NCBI GenBank assembly: GCA_902578315.1 | Contig: CACHCL010000002.1 | Span: 1-64,000 of the forward strand | From: an uncultured Pelagibacteraceae bacterium | GTDB lineage: Bacteria > Pseudomonadota > Alphaproteobacteria > Pelagibacterales > Pelagibacteraceae | Length of the DNA: 64,000 nt | Direction: 5' to 3' | Part shown: one piece after another, positions 1-9,395 of the stretch | Numbering within the stretch: position 1 is the stretch's first letter | Layout: every line of letters begins with the position of its first letter | Notes under the pieces: model-generated | The model's input: the letters and a program-made list of their open reading frames with translations, nothing else | What the model was told of the DNA's origin: nothing | Database searches by the model: none | Made by a program: the position numbers and the translations under genes

Positions 1-243
1 TCGCAATCATACCTGGAAGGTGCGCGGCCATCCCGGCTCCTGCTATAATTACTGCAAAACCATTTTTTTCCGCTGAAGTAGCAAAATCATACATTCTTTT
101 TGGAGTTCTATGTGCACTTACTATTGAAACTTCGTGTTTAATCTTAAATTCTTTTAAAATTTTTACAGCCTCTTTCATCACTTTGAAGTCTGATTGCGAC
201 CCCATAACGACTGCAACTTTATTGTTTTGTTTATTGAACTTCA
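1..243 (-). CDS. purE: 5-(carboxyamino)imidazole ribonucleotide mutase PurE, N-terminal part (runs off window start)
   Basis: Reverse-strand translation from a GTG at 243: VKFNKQNNKVAVVMGSQSDFKVMKEAVKILKEF..EVSIVSAHRTPKRMYDFA..FAVIIAGAGMAAHLPGMIA, the PurE signature (GSxSD, SAHRTP, AGxAAHLPG). Confidence 0.93.
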
Positions 244-275
244 CGAATTAATTTAACAATTATTAATATAAAAAC

Positions 276-297
276 AATGGCCTAATTGAATTAAGCC
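276..297 (-). terminator. Hairpin plus T-rich tail between the small ORF and purE
   Basis: Minus strand TGGCTTAATTCAATTAGGCCA forms a stem with one mismatch, followed by TTGTTTTTAT. Confidence 0.45.
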
Positions 298-319
298 ACT
301 GATTTATTTAGGAGGAAAG

Positions 320-442
320 ATTATGCTCGAACTCTAAAATTTAGAAATTTTGGACTATTTTGAAGTTCGAAAAGAGAGATTTTTTTGAATTTCTTATTAA
401 TGTTTGTCTTTAACTTGTTTTTTTTTAGTTGTTTAATTCTCA
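320..442 (-). CDS. Small basic hypothetical protein (40 aa), below the ORF-track length cutoff
   Basis: ATG at 442 (minus) preceded by AAGAAGGAATC; uninterrupted frame MRIKQLKKNKLKTNINKKFKKISLFELQNSPKFLNFRVRA*; lies in an unusually long (~310 nt) gap. Confidence 0.5.
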
Positions 443-556
443 TGATTCCTTCTTAGTTTATTTTAAACTCTATGAGTATTGCTGAATTTGCAAACTTGAG
501 TTGTATATAGTTTATAACGAAAATTTAGGCAGATATTAGGCGTTTCTTGGCCAAAT

Positions 557-949
557 TTAAATTTTTGCAAATAAATCCTTAGAAAGTTTTTTTATTGTCC
601 CACTTCGATCTACAACTGCTAGTTCCACTTCCGCACTGACAAGAATTTCTGCGCCTCTTTTAACCTCTTGAAGCAAATTTAGTCTAACGTTAGTTTTTTT
701 TAAAACGGTTGTATCAACAGTCAAATTATCCTCAAAAACTGCAGGTTTTAGATATTTGATATTACAGCTTCTTACGACAAACATTATATCGTGCTCGTTC
801 ATTAGTTGAGTTAAAGTAAGACCAAATTTTTCGTGTATTAGCTCCGTTCTAGCTCTCTCGATAAACTGAAGATATCTAGAATAAAATACTCGACCAAAAT
901 CGACGTCTTCAACAAAAACTTTCAATTTATAAATGTGGCTTTTGGACAT
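557..949 (-). CDS. ybgC: YbgC/4-hydroxybenzoyl-CoA thioesterase-family acyl-CoA thioesterase
   Basis: Hotdog-fold motif VEDVDFGRVFYSRYLQFIERARTE; internal ATG (MSKSHIYKLKVF) at 949 is a likelier start than 985. Confidence 0.85.
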   Translation of the reverse strand: MSKSHIYKLKVFVEDVDFGRVFYSRYLQFIERARTELIHEKFGLTLTQLMNEHDIMFVVRSCNIKYLKPAVFEDNLTVDTTVLKKTNVRLNLLQEVKRGAEILVSAEVELAVVDRSGTIKKLSKDLFAKI

Positions 950-1057
950 AATTTCAATCATAAGGCTAAAGTTTATCTTATTCAATAAAGTTTCAATTTC
1001 TTTTTTTGGTCCAAATTATGCCAAGCAAAGTACAGACTCTCTGATTAATTTTAAATC

Positions 1058-1264
1058 ATGAAAATATTATCAACTGTAACTCTATTATTATTTCTGACCG
1101 CTTGCTCTGGGGGAAGTCAAATCGCTACGATCAAGCTTGGAAAAAAATGTAGCAAACCAGACGCAAACAATTTAAGTGAGTCCAGCCTGATATGGTTTGT
1201 AAGTAAAGATGCTTTGCCCTCATTTAATCAGAAAATTAATAAGTCAAATTGTCCAGATAGTTAA
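1058..1264 (+). CDS. Small predicted lipoprotein, hypothetical
   Basis: Signal peptide with lipobox LTAC (MKILSTVTLLLFLTACSGG); 68 aa. Confidence 0.6.
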   Translation: MKILSTVTLLLFLTACSGGSQIATIKLGKKCSKPDANNLSESSLIWFVSKDALPSFNQKINKSNCPDS

Positions 1265-1303
1265 TTTCCTTTCAAATTTAATTCTCTGTGCTAAATAAGG
1301 GGT

Positions 1304-2371
1304 ATGCGAATACCCCTTATTCTGTGTACATTATTTTCATTAAGTATTAGTTTAAATGCTATGGAAAAACCTTACCACCATGTTTATGAAAATGGAAAGT
1401 TCAAAGAGTTTAGAAATCTTCCAGCCGATGTTCCACAATGGGGGAAAAGAAAGTGGCCCTATTTTAAATGGACAAAATTAAAAAAAGAAATTGATACTTT
1501 TGTTCCTAATGAGTTTCTTCTTTCAAAAGATGAAATTCTAGAAAACATAAAAAAAATGGGCAAAACACCATCAATTCAGTGGCTTGGTCACAATGGTTGG
1601 TTATTTAGAAATCTAAAAGGAAAAAACGTTTTGTTTGATCCTGTTCTCGGAGACACTATCGGTCCTATGAGTATATTTGGAAGCAATCGCTTCACACCAA
1701 TTCCATTACAAGTAGATGAATTACCTAAAATAGATGTATTAATTATTTCCCATCATCATTATGACCATAGAGACTATTTCACTTTAAAAAATATTAAGAA
1801 TAAAAAAGATATTGAGGTTTTTGCTCCATTAAGATCAAAAAGTTTTTATAAATCTTTAGGTTACAAAAAAATACATGAATTAGATTGGGATGAGTCTAAA
1901 ACTATAGGAGATTTAAAGTTTACAGCTAAGACCAGTTATCACTGGAGTAAGGTGGGCCTAACCGATAGAAACAAAACCTTATGGTCCTCTTATCTTTTAG
2001 AATGGGATAATAATAAAGCTTGGCTGGGTGGAGATAGCGGTTATATCAAAAAAATATTTGATGAGGTTGGAAATAAAATAGGTGGCATCTCTTTTGCAAT
2101 TCTCGGAATAGCAGCTTACGATTTTAAAAAATTAGGTTTTAATGAGACTTATATGCACACTACACCTAGTCAGGCATTAGAGATGGGAAAAAGTTTAAAG
2201 GCAAAAAAAGTAATAGGATCACATTTTTTAACTTTCGTTCTTTCTTTAGAAAAAGTTCTTGATCCACCAAAATTATTAAAAGAAAACGCTGAAAAATATG
2301 GTTATAAAAAAGACGATGCAGTGATTTTTAAGATAGGCGAGGTAAAAAATCTTAAAGAATTAACTAACTAG
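1304..2371 (+). CDS. Secreted MBL-fold metal-dependent hydrolase (NAPE-PLD/RomA-like)
   Basis: N-terminal signal-like segment; HHHYDH motif (IISHHHYDHRDYF), IQWLGHNGWLFR..LFDPVL, WLGGDSGY. Confidence 0.85.
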   Translation: MRIPLILCTLFSLSISLNAMEKPYHHVYENGKFKEFRNLPADVPQWGKRKWPYFKWTKLKKEIDTFVPNEFLLSKDEILENIKKMGKTPSIQWLGHNGWLFRNLKGKNVLFDPVLGDTIGPMSIFGSNRFTPIPLQVDELPKIDVLIISHHHYDHRDYFTLKNIKNKKDIEVFAPLRSKSFYKSLGYKKIHELDWDESKTIGDLKFTAKTSYHWSKVGLTDRNKTLWSSYLLEWDNNKAWLGGDSGYIKKIFDEVGNKIGGISFAILGIAAYDFKKLGFNETYMHTTPSQALEMGKSLKAKKVIGSHFLTFVLSLEKVLDPPKLLKENAEKYGYKKDDAVIFKIGEVKNLKELTN

Positions 2372-3575
2372 CTTTTCTTTTATTTCTTTCTCTCTCAAGT
2401 AAAGCAGTAAGAGAGTCTACCATAAAATCACTGGCATCAAAGATTTGGTCTCTATTAAATTCTTTTGAAATATTTTTTTCTGGATCGGTCTTGTCCTCAA
2501 TAACTATCCCTTCAGTCGGAGAGTCATCTTTTAGATAAATACAAATGAGCCACTCATCTTCGGGGGTATCATCCCATTTAATATATATAGCTGACTCCTC
2601 TATTCTTTTATCTATACACCTCATTATAGGAAGATGTTTACTTAAATATCTTTTTGAAATCATAAAACAAAGTGAGTGGGAAGCCCTGTAGAAAGATTCA
2701 AGCGCATACTCTACCTTTTCTCGCTCTTCATTATAAACTCTTTCCTTCTCTAATAATATTTCTTTAGTATCACTGTCTTTTACTTCAACACCAAATTGAG
2801 TTAATCGTTCTCTAATTGCTTCCTCAACTTTTTGTTGTCTTAAAGCTTTATACTTCTCTTTAATTTTATCTATTCGTAATTTGACTTCTTCGTAAGACTC
2901 TCTTTGTTGATTTAAGACATATTTTGAGAGTGCTTGAACTTCCTTTTCTTCTCGACGCACAAAGCTTTCTATTTTCTTTTCAAGCTGTATTTGTTCTAAA
3001 AACTTCCTTTGTTTCTCTGCACGTTCTCGTCTGAGTTCAGCTTGATCCTCGCGCAAAAATCTTTTTAGATCGATTGATAATTGGCGACTTAGTTCTTTTT
3101 CCTCTTTAAGCTCAAGCGCTTTGGCTTTTAATGCTATTTCCTCTTGCTGCATGAAGCGTTTCTTTGCCTCTATTTTTTCTCTCTCCATTTCTTTTATTTT
3201 TTTCTGTTTTTGCTTCACTCTTTCTTCTTGAATGATTTTTTTAATATTTGAAACTCGGTTAGAAATACCTTGAAAAAAATTTTGAAGAGATTTATCTAGA
3301 TTTAAATTAAACCTTAGCATTGATTTAATTTTGTCATTTAAGCTAAGAATTCCTGAAACTACTGCTCTTGTTTTTTGAGTTTTTTTTCGCCTCGTGCTGA
3401 AAGGAATAACTTTCTTTTTTCGAGTCTTAATTTTCTTTCTTCTTTTTTTGAATGATCTTTTTATTTTTGTTTTTCTTTTGAAAACTTTTTTTCTTTTTTT
3501 TGTAGATTTTCTGGTTTTAAGTCTTTTGGATTTAATTGACTTATTTTTCTTAAGTTTCTTTTTTTTCCTTTTCAT
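2364..3575 (-). CDS. Hypothetical protein: Lys/Arg-rich N-terminal tail, coiled coil, C-terminal globular domain
   Basis: 403-aa ORF; first ~70 aa dominated by K/R, then a charged helical heptad-like region, then a mixed region with ICIYLKDDSPTEG..; no family recognised. Confidence 0.75.
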   Translation of the reverse strand: MKRKKKKLKKNKSIKSKRLKTRKSTKKRKKVFKRKTKIKRSFKKRRKKIKTRKKKVIPFSTRRKKTQKTRAVVSGILSLNDKIKSMLRFNLNLDKSLQNFFQGISNRVSNIKKIIQEERVKQKQKKIKEMEREKIEAKKRFMQQEEIALKAKALELKEEKELSRQLSIDLKRFLREDQAELRRERAEKQRKFLEQIQLEKKIESFVRREEKEVQALSKYVLNQQRESYEEVKLRIDKIKEKYKALRQQKVEEAIRERLTQFGVEVKDSDTKEILLEKERVYNEEREKVEYALESFYRASHSLCFMISKRYLSKHLPIMRCIDKRIEESAIYIKWDDTPEDEWLICIYLKDDSPTEGIVIEDKTDPEKNISKEFNRDQIFDASDFMVDSLTALLERERNKRKAS

Positions 3576-3601
3576 ACTGTTATCTTATTTAATAACAGTT
3601 T

Positions 3602-4804
3602 TTAGTTATAAATGTAATCTCGAGTTCTAGAAGCAGTTGAAAAGTTCTTAACAAGTTGGATTTGAAAAACAAGTAGATCTCGATATCTAAAAGCAGCACT
3701 TGTGGAACTTAAGTAAAACTCCCACATTTTACAGAACTTTTCATCAAACAAATCTTTTATTTCAGTCCTTTTAGCTAAGAATCTTTCTCTCCATGCTTCC
3801 AAAGTTAAATCGTAATGTTTGATTAAAGACTCACAATCATTCACAATGAAACCTGATTTTTCAATTGGTTTGATGATTTGACTATAAGATGGACATCTTC
3901 CACCTGGAAAAATACGAGTACCTATCCATCGAGATGGTGCTGAAGGCGGTCCAACGACACCAATTGTGTGAAGTAAAAAAGTTCCATTATCTTTTAATAA
4001 GTCGTAAGTTTTTTTAAAGAAGGTATTATAGTACTTCAGACTTGTGTGCTCGAACATGCCAATTGAGTAAAGTTTATCGAATTTACCACCCATATCTCTA
4101 TAATCTTTAAGCTCAAAACTAATTTGATTATCTAAATTTAATTCCTTTGCATTTTGCACGGCATAATCTAGTTGGTTTTTACTCAACGTTATACCAGTTA
4201 CTTCACATCCAGTTTGTTTTGCTATATATGCGGCAGCAGTTCCAAAACCACAACCGATATCTAGAATTTTATCTCTTTTTTTAATTTTTAGTTTTTTTAT
4301 AATATGATTTAGTTTATTTATTTGAGCTTCTTCTAATGTTTTTGTGTCGTCTTTCCAAATCGCGCAAGAATATTGCATATTACTACAAAGCATATTTTTA
4401 TATAATTTTATTCCTTTCTTGCCCCCTAAATCATAATGGCTTGATATCTGCTTTTTTGATTTTGATTTTGTATTAAAATTTGAAATATATCTCCAAACAC
4501 CAAAAAATTTTTTTACCAAGTCACTATAGAAAGTAATTTCACCTCGCCCAAGATTTTTTACAAAAACCATCAAAAATTCATGCAGTGTTGCATTTTCTAT
4601 TATTATTTCCTCATTCATGTAAGCTTCAGGAAAATAATATTCCGGCTCTACCAATAATAAATATTTTAGTTTTTTGTTTAATAGTTTAACCGTTACAGGT
4701 CTTTCAGAGTTTGGCTTACCAATAACATACTTAATATTTTTTTCATCTTGTAAAATTATACCGTCCTCTTTATAAATTTTTGACAAGACTCTTGCTAATA
4801 TCAT
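3602..4804 (-). CDS. cfa: Cyclopropane-fatty-acyl-phospholipid synthase
   Basis: SAM-binding DIGCGFGTAAAYIA, SHYDLG..LYKNMLCSNMQYSCA, IFPGGRCPSYSQI; CFA synthase family. Confidence 0.9.
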   Translation of the reverse strand: MILARVLSKIYKEDGIILQDEKNIKYVIGKPNSERPVTVKLLNKKLKYLLLVEPEYYFPEAYMNEEIIIENATLHEFLMVFVKNLGRGEITFYSDLVKKFFGVWRYISNFNTKSKSKKQISSHYDLGGKKGIKLYKNMLCSNMQYSCAIWKDDTKTLEEAQINKLNHIIKKLKIKKRDKILDIGCGFGTAAAYIAKQTGCEVTGITLSKNQLDYAVQNAKELNLDNQISFELKDYRDMGGKFDKLYSIGMFEHTSLKYYNTFFKKTYDLLKDNGTFLLHTIGVVGPPSAPSRWIGTRIFPGGRCPSYSQIIKPIEKSGFIVNDCESLIKHYDLTLEAWRERFLAKRTEIKDLFDEKFCKMWEFYLSSTSAAFRYRDLLVFQIQLVKNFSTASRTRDYIYN

Positions 4805-4807
4805 AAT

Positions 4808-5695
4808 TTAAGCCGCTAAGTTTTTTTCGTTATTAAATTTAAGTTTATTTAATTTTTCAATAAGTTCTTTCTGTTTTTCCTCACTTAATAAAGTAAGTGG
4901 AGGTAATATATTCTTATAATTTTCGTCTTTAATCGAATGATAAGTATGCAAAGCTGATATCAAGTTACCAGCTTGATCAAATGACTGTCTTACACCAATT
5001 AATTGATCGTTTTTAGACTGTGGTGTTTTATTTTCGAAATCATCAAACACTTTTCTGGCTAGAGAGTGGGTCACATTAGTTACTGCAGAAATACATCCCG
5101 AACATCCAAGTTCTAATCCTTTAACCAGCTTTGCCTCTGATCCTGGAAAGATCAAAAAATTTTTAATTTTTAATTTTTCATATAAATTATAAGAGGAATC
5201 TTTTACTCCAATTATATTTTTAGGAAATGACTCAACTAATTTTGTTATTGACTCAACTGAAAACAAGTAACCAGATAATTTCTCAAAGTTATAGATTACA
5301 ATTTTTATTTTTGGACATGCTAAAATTATTCTTTTATAAAATTCAAAGACTCCCTCATCGGAATTTCCAGAATAGTAAGCACTTTGCATTAACAAAGTGG
5401 TATTGAAGCCAAACTCACTTGCATATTTTATTAATTCAATATTTTCGTTAAGACTGTTACAGCCAGTTCCCAAAAAAAACTGTTTTCTAAGTTTGTGAGT
5501 GGAAATTTTGGAAATCAGCTCCATTTTTTCATTTTTTGAAATAAGCTGAGACATCCCTGTACTTCCAAAAAAGAAACAGCCGTGAAGACCATTTTTGATT
5601 AAATTTTCTGCGTGAGAAATGGTAGCCTCAACGTTCAACGTTAAGTCTTTATTTAAAACACTCATCCCAGCTGCGTACACCCCACGTTTCAACAT
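4808..5695 (-). CDS. Dihydrodipicolinate synthase/N-acetylneuraminate lyase-family aldolase
   Basis: FFFGSTGM.. (GTTGE-like), Schiff-base Lys motif IIGVKDSSYN, GSEAKLVKGLELGCSGCISAVTNV. Confidence 0.85.
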   Translation of the reverse strand: MLKRGVYAAGMSVLNKDLTLNVEATISHAENLIKNGLHGCFFFGSTGMSQLISKNEKMELISKISTHKLRKQFFLGTGCNSLNENIELIKYASEFGFNTTLLMQSAYYSGNSDEGVFEFYKRIILACPKIKIVIYNFEKLSGYLFSVESITKLVESFPKNIIGVKDSSYNLYEKLKIKNFLIFPGSEAKLVKGLELGCSGCISAVTNVTHSLARKVFDDFENKTPQSKNDQLIGVRQSFDQAGNLISALHTYHSIKDENYKNILPPLTLLSEEKQKELIEKLNKLKFNNEKNLAA

Positions 5696-5742
5696 CTTAT
5701 TGTCCCAATTTATTGAAATAAAATATAATATAAATTTTAAAA

Positions 5743-6699
5743 ATGAAAGTTCTGATTCTCATAAATAAAGTAGGTCTTGGAGACTGTATAATTCACATTA
5801 ATTACATACATGAAATTTCAAAAAAATACGGAAAACCAGTTTCAATACTAGCTAAAGAAAATACAAGAGCAAAAGATCTGTTTCTGGATGATCCTCATAT
5901 TGATGAGGTGATAACATTAGAGCGATTAACTGATAGTTCGGGCAGTCATGATGGTCTAAGTGGATTTTTTAAATTAGTAAGAGACATCAAAGAGAAAAAA
6001 TTTGATAAAGTATTCATCTTTAATAGCTCTCTAAGATATTTTTTAATTTGTAAATTTGCAGGTATAAAAAAAATAGCTCAATATCCTTTATTTAAAAAAA
6101 AGGGACAGCATGTAGTCAATACTGCAAAAATTTTTACCGAGAATGAACTTAACAAAATTGTATCAACGCAACCAAAACTTATAATCAGTGAGGACAAAAT
6201 TTTAAAAACTAGAAAAGATATATCTCAAACTCACAAAAATATTGTGTTAGGTATTAGTGCATCTGGACCGACAAAGCGTTGGGAAATTAAAAATTTTATA
6301 AAATTAATTGAAAAAATAAATGAAAAGCACCCTTCTAAATTTTATTTAGCAGCTGGGAAAAATGATCAGCAATTGATAGATGAAATATTAAACTCTCATA
6401 TAGGATCTAATTGTATTTCTTTAAATAATTTAAAGATAAATGAGATGATGCCTATAATAGCAAATTGTAATTTGTATTGTGGAAATGATACCGGTTTTAT
6501 GCATATTAGCGCTGCTCTTAATTTAAAAACTGTAGCTTTATTTATGGATAGTCCAGTTCTTGCGTATGGAAAATATTCAAAAAATATTAATGTAATAATT
6601 CCAGACGGTGAGACTGAAGAAACAACAACTCACGATACAAAAGGTACAGTCTCTTTTAATAAAGTTTATAATAAATGTATTGAGCTTTTATCTAACTAA
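5743..6699 (+). CDS. Glycosyltransferase family 9 (heptosyltransferase-like)
   Basis: LGDCIIHINYI N-terminus, LGISASGPTKRWEIKNFIKLIEKI, CGNDTGFMHISAAL motif. Confidence 0.85.
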   Translation: MKVLILINKVGLGDCIIHINYIHEISKKYGKPVSILAKENTRAKDLFLDDPHIDEVITLERLTDSSGSHDGLSGFFKLVRDIKEKKFDKVFIFNSSLRYFLICKFAGIKKIAQYPLFKKKGQHVVNTAKIFTENELNKIVSTQPKLIISEDKILKTRKDISQTHKNIVLGISASGPTKRWEIKNFIKLIEKINEKHPSKFYLAAGKNDQQLIDEILNSHIGSNCISLNNLKINEMMPIIANCNLYCGNDTGFMHISAALNLKTVALFMDSPVLAYGKYSKNINVIIPDGETEETTTHDTKGTVSFNKVYNKCIELLSN

Positions 6700-7207
6700 A
6701 ATCAGTTTTTATTATTTTTTCTTTAGCTTCATTAACTAACTGACTCAATCTTGAACTATCCACAGTACGGTTCATGTCAGGATGGATTTTTTTTTGTAAT
6801 TGATTGGCAGCTTTCAACACTTCTTCTTTGCTTGCTCCTTTTTTAAGACCCAGTAATTTATAAGCCTCTTCTGATGTTAGATTTGATGACCCTGGAGTTT
6901 GACCAAACTGCCCTTGAGAAAATCTTCCTGCATTATTTTTCATGAACTGTATCAACCGAAAAAGGTTATAAAATTGAAGCAAAGAAAATCCACCTTTAAT
7001 CTTAAGTCCTGAGAGCAAGATCAGCCACATTGGTAGACTAAAAATAAATTTACCGCCGATTGTAAATAGAACAGCTAGTATCAGAGATATGTAAACTGCG
7101 ATTTTTTTTATAGTAGTTGCTATTTTCTTTGAACTAGTTCTCGCAAACCAATTTAAAAATAAATAAACGATGACAAAGATGATAATTCCTATTAAAAACA
7201 AATTCAT
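6692..7207 (-). CDS. Membrane-anchored J-domain protein (DnaJ/TIM14-like)
   Basis: N-terminal hydrophobic helices then EEAYKLLGLKKGASKEEVLKAANQLQKKIHPDMN with HPD tripeptide. Confidence 0.85.
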   Translation of the reverse strand: MNLFLIGIIIFVIVYLFLNWFARTSSKKIATTIKKIAVYISLILAVLFTIGGKFIFSLPMWLILLSGLKIKGGFSLLQFYNLFRLIQFMKNNAGRFSQGQFGQTPGSSNLTSEEAYKLLGLKKGASKEEVLKAANQLQKKIHPDMNRTVDSSRLSQLVNEAKEKIIKTDFS

Positions 7208-7220
7208 ATAATTTCTCAGT

Positions 7221-9305
7221 ATGAATATACCAAAACTTAAAAAAATAAAGAGTACGAAAAATTATCACGGAATTCCACTAGAAGATGATTATTCATGGGT
7301 TGATCAGCCAAATATCCTTGAAGTTTTAAAGGATCCAAAAAAGTTAAATACTCAAGTCAAGGATTACATAGAAGCTAACAACAAAATAACTGAAGACTAT
7401 TTCACAGACGTTAAAGAATTACAGAAAAATTTATTTAACGAAATCAAAGGAAAAATTAAATTAGACGACACTGGATTAAAATATAAAGATAAAAAATATT
7501 ATTATTGGTCAAAAACAGAAGCTAAGGGTAATTACGGTAAAAGAATGAGGCAACTGATTGATGGCTCTAAATCTGAGGAAGTTTATTTTGATGGTGATTT
7601 GGAAAAGAAGAAGTCTGGTTCAGAGTATTTTGGAGTCGGCACTGTAAGCACTTCTTATTGTGATAATTTTATTGCTTACTCTCTCGATTTAAAAGGATCA
7701 GAATATTATACAATTTATTTGAGGGATCTCAGAACTGGAAAAAATGAAAAAGATGTAATTGAAAATACAAGTGGCAGTGTGACTTGGGCCTTGGATAATA
7801 AAAGTTTCTTTTATTCAAAATTAGATCAATATCATAGACCAAGACAGATATTTAAACATGTTAATGGAACCTCGACCGATCAAGATCAGCTTATATTTGA
7901 GGAAAAGGACCCAACTTTTACTGTGGGAATCGGTATTACTTCTGATGAAAAATATTTCATTATTGGAACTTCCGACCACATCACAACTGAAGAATATTTT
8001 TTTCCCACAGATGCTAAAGAAATTAAACCCACTCTTTTTCAAAAGAGAAAAAATGATATTCGTTATTCAATAGACTCTTGGCAAGGTTATTTTTATGTTC
8101 ACACTAATGAAGAAGCTAGGGACTATAAGGTGCTTAGATGTAAGACTAATCAGATAGATAAATTAGAAGTTTTTATCCCCGCTAAAAAAGAAACTGTTAT
8201 TGGTGGGTTTGAATTTTTAGACGATTATATCCTTAGATCAGAAAAATCTGATGCTATCCCAAAACTTTTTGTAAGAAATATTAAGACTAACAAAGAAGAA
8301 GAAATTAAAATTTCAGATGAGGTAATTGGTGTTCCAGGTGTTTCATTAATGCAAAGAGATACAAACACTACAATGATAAGAGTTGGATGGGAAAGTATGG
8401 CAACTCCAGGAAGAGTTTACGAGTATGATATCGTCACTAAAGAAAAAAAATTAGTCAAAGAAACAGAAATTCCATCTGGACATGATCCTAGTAAATATGT
8501 GGTTGAAAGAATTAAAGCTCGGTCACATGATGGTCGTATGGTTCCAATTAGTTTAGTAAGATTAAAAGACTCAAAGCAAGACGGAAATTCAAAAGTTCTT
8601 CTTTATGCTTATGGAGCTTACAAACATAGCATCTCTCCGTCTTTCAGTGCTTCTAGGTTTTGTTTAATCGACAGGGGTATTACTTTTGCAATAGCTCACA
8701 TTCGAGGCGGAGGAGACTTGGGAGACATTTGGCATACGGAAGGTAAAAAGAAATTAAAGAAAAATACTTTTTTAGATTATGTAGCATGTGCAAACCATTT
8801 AATAGAACAAAGATATACTCATAAAGGTGGAATTTGTTTTTATGGAGGTTCAGCAGGAGGACTCACGGGTTCAGGTGTAGCTAACATTGCTCCAGAATTA
8901 TTTTTTTCTATGTTACTTTTAGTACCTTTTGTAGATGTAATGACTACGATGCTAAATGAAAAATTACCTTTAACTCCAGGTGAATGGGAGATGTGGGGAA
9001 ATCCAATTAAAAGTAAAGAGTACTTTGAATATATTCTGTCTTACTCTCCTTATAATAATCTTGAGAAAAAAGATTATCCGCCGATGCTTATAACTACATC
9101 TTTGTTTGATAATCGAGTCCTTTATTCTGAACCAGTTAAATATATTGCAAAGTTAAGAGATTTAAAAACTGATAATAATAATCAATTATTAAAATGTAAA
9201 ATGGAAGCAGCAGGTCACGGTGGAATGTCTGGACGCGACAATGCGATCAAAGAGTTAGCTGAAGAATATTCTTTTATTTTAAAATCTGCAAAAATTTTAA
9301 AATAG
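7221..9305 (+). CDS. ptrB: S9 prolyl oligopeptidase/oligopeptidase B-family peptidase
   Basis: Catalytic Ser motif FYGGSAGGLTG, AHIRGGGDLGDIWHTEGKKKLKKNTFLDYVACANHLIE, C-terminal GHGGMSGR. Confidence 0.88.
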   Translation: MNIPKLKKIKSTKNYHGIPLEDDYSWVDQPNILEVLKDPKKLNTQVKDYIEANNKITEDYFTDVKELQKNLFNEIKGKIKLDDTGLKYKDKKYYYWSKTEAKGNYGKRMRQLIDGSKSEEVYFDGDLEKKKSGSEYFGVGTVSTSYCDNFIAYSLDLKGSEYYTIYLRDLRTGKNEKDVIENTSGSVTWALDNKSFFYSKLDQYHRPRQIFKHVNGTSTDQDQLIFEEKDPTFTVGIGITSDEKYFIIGTSDHITTEEYFFPTDAKEIKPTLFQKRKNDIRYSIDSWQGYFYVHTNEEARDYKVLRCKTNQIDKLEVFIPAKKETVIGGFEFLDDYILRSEKSDAIPKLFVRNIKTNKEEEIKISDEVIGVPGVSLMQRDTNTTMIRVGWESMATPGRVYEYDIVTKEKKLVKETEIPSGHDPSKYVVERIKARSHDGRMVPISLVRLKDSKQDGNSKVLLYAYGAYKHSISPSFSASRFCLIDRGITFAIAHIRGGGDLGDIWHTEGKKKLKKNTFLDYVACANHLIEQRYTHKGGICFYGGSAGGLTGSGVANIAPELFFSMLLLVPFVDVMTTMLNEKLPLTPGEWEMWGNPIKSKEYFEYILSYSPYNNLEKKDYPPMLITTSLFDNRVLYSEPVKYIAKLRDLKTDNNNQLLKCKMEAAGHGGMSGRDNAIKELAEEYSFILKSAKILK

Positions 9306-9309
9306 CAAT

Positions 9310-9337
9310 CTTGAAAAAATAAAAATAATTCCCATAT
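9310..9337 (+). promoter_or_regulatory. Candidate sigma-32 (RpoH) promoter for hsp20
   Basis: CTTGAAA (9310-9316), 14 nt, CCCATAT (9331-9337), upstream of the Hsp20 gene; compare RpoH consensus CTTGAAA/CCCCATNT. Confidence 0.65.
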
Positions 9338-9395
9338 CTATACTGTCGGTTGCCGAATGGGACTGACATTAACCTTGCTAACAAAAGGAGGATAT

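Noticed and set aside
3394-3630. 78-aa plus-strand ORF rich in F/L
   Set aside because: It is the antisense of the Lys/Arg-rich tail of the 2364-3575 gene; AAA/AAG codons read backwards give F/L. No SD or family.
4808-5695. Lysine-biosynthesis dapA assignment
   Set aside because: The protein is clearly of the DHDPS/NAL superfamily but substrate cannot be decided from sequence alone, so no symbol was given.
7821-8073. ORFs 7821-8042 (-) and 7858-8073 (+) inside the S9 peptidase
   Set aside because: Out-of-frame shadows of a well-supported CDS.
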